Positions 6,064-7,386 of a DNA stretch of 7,386 nt are shown here, piece by piece. A model generated the notes under the pieces. That model was not told where the DNA came from, did not search any database, and saw only the letters and a program-made list of their open reading frames with translations. The position numbers were made by a program, and so were the translations under genes. How positions within the stretch are numbered: the first letter of the stretch is position 1; each line of letters starts with the position of its first letter. The DNA is from Nanobdellota archaeon (GTDB lineage Bacteria > Patescibacteriota > Minisyncoccia > UBA6257 > GWB1-50-10): assembly GCA_030695805.1 (NCBI GenBank), contig JAUYPG010000034.1, forward strand, positions 1 to 7,386. Direction: 5' to 3'.

Positions 6064-6849
6064 ATGAACTTGGTTGCACTGTTTCCAGAAGCGTTGAAGT
6101 TACTCGACTCGTATGATGGGGAGGGTGTCAGCGTGAGTCATATGGCGGACCATGTCCGCCGAATGTTGGGACGCATCCCAACACTCCAAACGTCTGAGGT
6201 CGTCCCCCCCAAGGTCCGAGAAATGGTTCAAGGACGACTCGGGCAAGAACTCGAGGTCGTAGTCCTGCTCCACAACCTGGACAGAACCGCTAGTGCTTTC
6301 GAGCTCTTTGTTTTGTCAATGGAGGAGCGTGACGAGTTGGTGCGGAAGGGAAGCACCCCTCTTTTGGAAGACACGGACTTCACCGAGGAAGAGAGGAAAG
6401 AGATCATGACCGCGGTCCTCGAGCATTCCAAGCTCGACGGAACAGACGATTCCCTTCTTCTGAAGCTCCTTCGGTTCCTGGACCGATGGGACCGCTTCTC
6501 GATGTCGGGAATCCTTGGGATGCCCATGTCCTACAGCTACGCGGGGCTTTATCCAAAAAAAGGCGCATTCGCCGCGCGTTCCACGCGCGAGGCGGACATC
6601 GAAAGCGGGGGATACTGCGTCTCCCACGTCTGGCGACGTGTCGTAGAATGGATCCAAATGATGCCGGACGAGTGGATGCGCGAACTTGCGCGTCCGGAAA
6701 TCGAACACGCGCTCTTCACGCTCCGTTGGTTCGCCGAAGAAATCGCGGCGGATCCGGGCACAGAGGACGTGGGCGTCGAAGCAATGCTTCGTGAGGCCCT
6801 TGGGGAGCACTACGCCAAGTTCCCCCCACAGAAACTCGTGCCCGTCTAA
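6064..6849 (+). CDS. HD-domain-like protein (putative metal-dependent phosphohydrolase fold)
   Basis: This 261-residue soluble protein has no signal peptide or membrane helix. Elements in the order expected for an HD domain are a His-containing first helix (S-H-M-A-D-H, His26/His30), L-L-H-N-L-D-R (68-74), V-L-E-H-S (118-122, His121), and L-L-R-F-L-D-R-W-D-R-F (135-145, Asp140/Asp143) followed by a Gly-Ile-Leu-Gly segment. HD proteins hydrolyse phosphate esters, often nucleotides, with metals held by these His and Asp residues. Here the signature His-Asp pair reads His70-Asn71, so either the subfamily uses another ligand such as Asp73 or the site is altered. The last 100 residues are not recognised. 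The gene begins 29 bp after the dehydrogenase, has its own strong ribosome site and perhaps its own promoter, and ends at a terminator. By eye its codons look richer in G/C third positions than its neighbours. The function in this locus is unknown. Confidence 0.7.
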   Translation: MNLVALFPEALKLLDSYDGEGVSVSHMADHVRRMLGRIPTLQTSEVVPPKVREMVQGRLGQELEVVVLLHNLDRTASAFELFVLSMEERDELVRKGSTPLLEDTDFTEEERKEIMTAVLEHSKLDGTDDSLLLKLLRFLDRWDRFSMSGILGMPMSYSYAGLYPKKGAFAARSTREADIESGGYCVSHVWRRVVEWIQMMPDEWMRELARPEIEHALFTLRWFAEEIAADPGTEDVGVEAMLREALGEHYAKFPPQKLVPV

Positions 6850-6872
6850 AAAGCGTGGCACCATCGATGGCA

Positions 6873-6907
6873 CCCCGAACGCGGCTACGCGTTCGGGGGC
6901 TCTTTTT
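6873..6907 (+). terminator. Intrinsic terminator after the HD-like gene
   Basis: A perfect 11-bp stem pairs 6873-6883 (ccccgaacgcg) with 6888-6898 (cgcgttcgggg) around the tetraloop gcta. GCTC and five T residues (6903-6907) follow. It lies 23 bp after the TAA at 6847-6849 and ends the operon. Confidence 0.93.
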
Positions 6908-6950
6908 ACACACTTGAAAAATATTTCATAAAAATCCGGTGCAAACCTAT

Positions 6951-6999
6951 CCACACTCTCATAAAAATACGATCGTATTTTTATGAGAGTAGAGTGTGG
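6951..6999. promoter_or_regulatory. Perfect 36-bp palindrome with nested outer arms, candidate operator
   Basis: Bases 6955-6990 form a perfect palindrome with 18-bp arms and no spacer, centred on GATC at 6971-6974. An overlapping inverted repeat, CCACACTCT (6951-6959) with AGAGTGTGG (6991-6999), extends the symmetry. The sequence TCATAAAAAT occurs at 6926-6935 and 6959-6968, and inverted at 6977-6986. The palindrome occupies the -35 region of the promoter for the gene at 7012, as expected of an operator where a dimeric regulator would block or assist polymerase. It lacks a T tract after the stem, so it is not a typical terminator. Confidence 0.75.
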
Positions 7000-7005
7000 T
7001 ACAAT
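6997..7005 (+). promoter_or_regulatory. Extended -10 promoter of the regulator-like gene
   Basis: TGGTACAAT provides TG-n-TACAAT with the hexamer at 7000-7005. No good -35 exists, because the position is taken by the palindrome. Transcription would start at about 7012, which is the A of the ATG, giving a leaderless message; no Shine-Dalgarno sequence is present. Confidence 0.5.
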
Positions 7006-7011
7006 GTGCAT

Positions 7012-7386
7012 ATGCGGGCAACGAAGGTGCATCGGATATTAAAGGCCCTCGGCGAGGGCTTGCGTACCACCGATAAAATTTTGGATGCGTGTCTCGGGAA
7101 TTATGGGCGCATGTACAGAGATGCCAGAAAATCCGTCCTTGGGGCCCAGTGGCCGGATTGGGAAGCGCGTAATGACCCGAAGGATTACGGGCCGTCGCCG
7201 GCGGAACGGGAGCGTTTTTATAAGATACTTTCCTATCTGAAGCGGGAGGGGCTTATCGAAAAACGGAAGGATAAAAAAGAATGGGAACTTACAAAGCGGG
7301 GATTGGAAAAACTTGAGAGCTCTAAAGAAAAACATAAATTTTCTCTCGCCTCATTCGAGTATTCCCCAGTAGAAGACATAATTCTT
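7012..7386 (+). CDS. Winged-helix regulator-like protein, N-terminal part (3' truncated)
   Basis: The frame is open from ATG 7012 to the end of the window, giving 125 residues with no stop. The N-terminal 45 residues are short basic helices. Residues about 66-100 (F-Y-K-I-L-S-Y-L-K-R-E-G-L-I-E-K, then W-E-L-T-K-R-G-L-E-K-L) form a typical winged-helix pattern: a recognition helix, a two-strand wing with Lys/Arg, and a closing helix. This arrangement resembles PaaX-like proteins of CPR genomes, whose C-terminal half can be Cas2-like and is often annotated as Cas2. The region that would show this lies beyond the window, so that label is only a guess. The palindrome directly upstream suggests autoregulation. 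The in-frame GTG at 7006 is a less likely start because it overlaps the -10 box. The function as a DNA-binding protein is an inference from the motif. Confidence 0.65.
   Translation, partial: MRATKVHRILKALGEGLRTTDKILDACLGNYGRMYRDARKSVLGAQWPDWEARNDPKDYGPSPAERERFYKILSYLKREGLIEKRKDKKEWELTKRGLEKLESSKEKHKFSLASFEYSPVEDIIL

Noticed and set aside
6861..6870. 10-bp palindrome ccatcgatgg after the HD-like gene
   Set aside because: Symmetry does not extend into the flanks, and a palindrome of this size is expected by chance; it is probably incidental to the nearby terminator.
6914..6942. TTGAAA as a -35 box for the regulator gene
   Set aside because: No -10 match lies 16-18 bp downstream, and it is too far from the good extended -10 at 7000-7005.
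6955..6990. Palindrome as an intrinsic terminator
   Set aside because: There is no T tract after the stem, and a strong terminator already lies at 6873-6907.
6316..7032. Minus-strand open frame of 238 codons across the HD-like gene
   Set aside because: It runs antisense through the HD-like gene, the terminator and the palindrome, with no recognisable domain.

Overview
The window looks like part of a bacterial chromosome of the Candidate Phyla Radiation (Patescibacteria, probably Parcubacteria-like). This is an inference from sequence style, not from a marker gene. The style includes compact genes, the standard genetic code, several starts with no Shine-Dalgarno sequence, an AT-rich intergenic repeat built of 'attactaatttctaat' units, and surface-protein and ligase sequences of a kind recalled from that group. 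Every convincing gene is on the + strand.

Layout. (1) 1-474 is the C-terminal end of a Ser/Thr/Asn-rich, probably secreted surface protein, closed by a strong intrinsic terminator at 506-542. (2) 543-752 holds a putative promoter, then an AT-rich element with 16-bp terminal inverted repeats and a nested GC-rich hairpin insertion. (3) 753-3125 is a large O-antigen-ligase/polymerase-like membrane protein (Wzy_C type) fused to an extracytoplasmic TPR domain. Two palindromic repeats are inserted in frame, both in predicted cytoplasmic loops. (4) 3126-3299 carries a second copy of the AT-rich element in the same orientation, so the gene is bracketed by direct repeats. A putative promoter for the next operon follows. 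(5) 3300-4652 is a paralogous 12-TM ligase without a TPR domain. (6) 4630-5229 encodes a one-TM TPR protein overlapping the end of that ligase. Together these two match the architecture of the 753-3125 protein, and a single-base change in an A7 tract in the overlap would fuse them. (7) 5234-6034 is a short nucleotide-sugar dehydrogenase lacking the usual C-terminal domain. (8) 6064-6849 is an HD-domain-like protein with a strong ribosome binding site, followed by an intrinsic terminator. (9) 6908-7011 contains a perfect 36-bp palindrome directly upstream of an extended -10 box. (10) 7012-7386 is the start of a winged-helix regulator-like gene that runs off the window.

The genes read as a cell-surface glycan module: a surface protein, two polymerase/ligase-type integral membrane proteins with TPR domains outside the membrane, and an enzyme of the UDP-sugar dehydrogenase family. 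Polysaccharide polymerisation, ligation to a carrier, or O-glycosylation of surface proteins would all fit; sequence alone does not decide. The most notable observations are the fused versus split ligase-TPR paralogues, the concentration of repeat insertions in and around only one of them, and the palindromic, apparently leaderless promoter of the terminal regulator gene.
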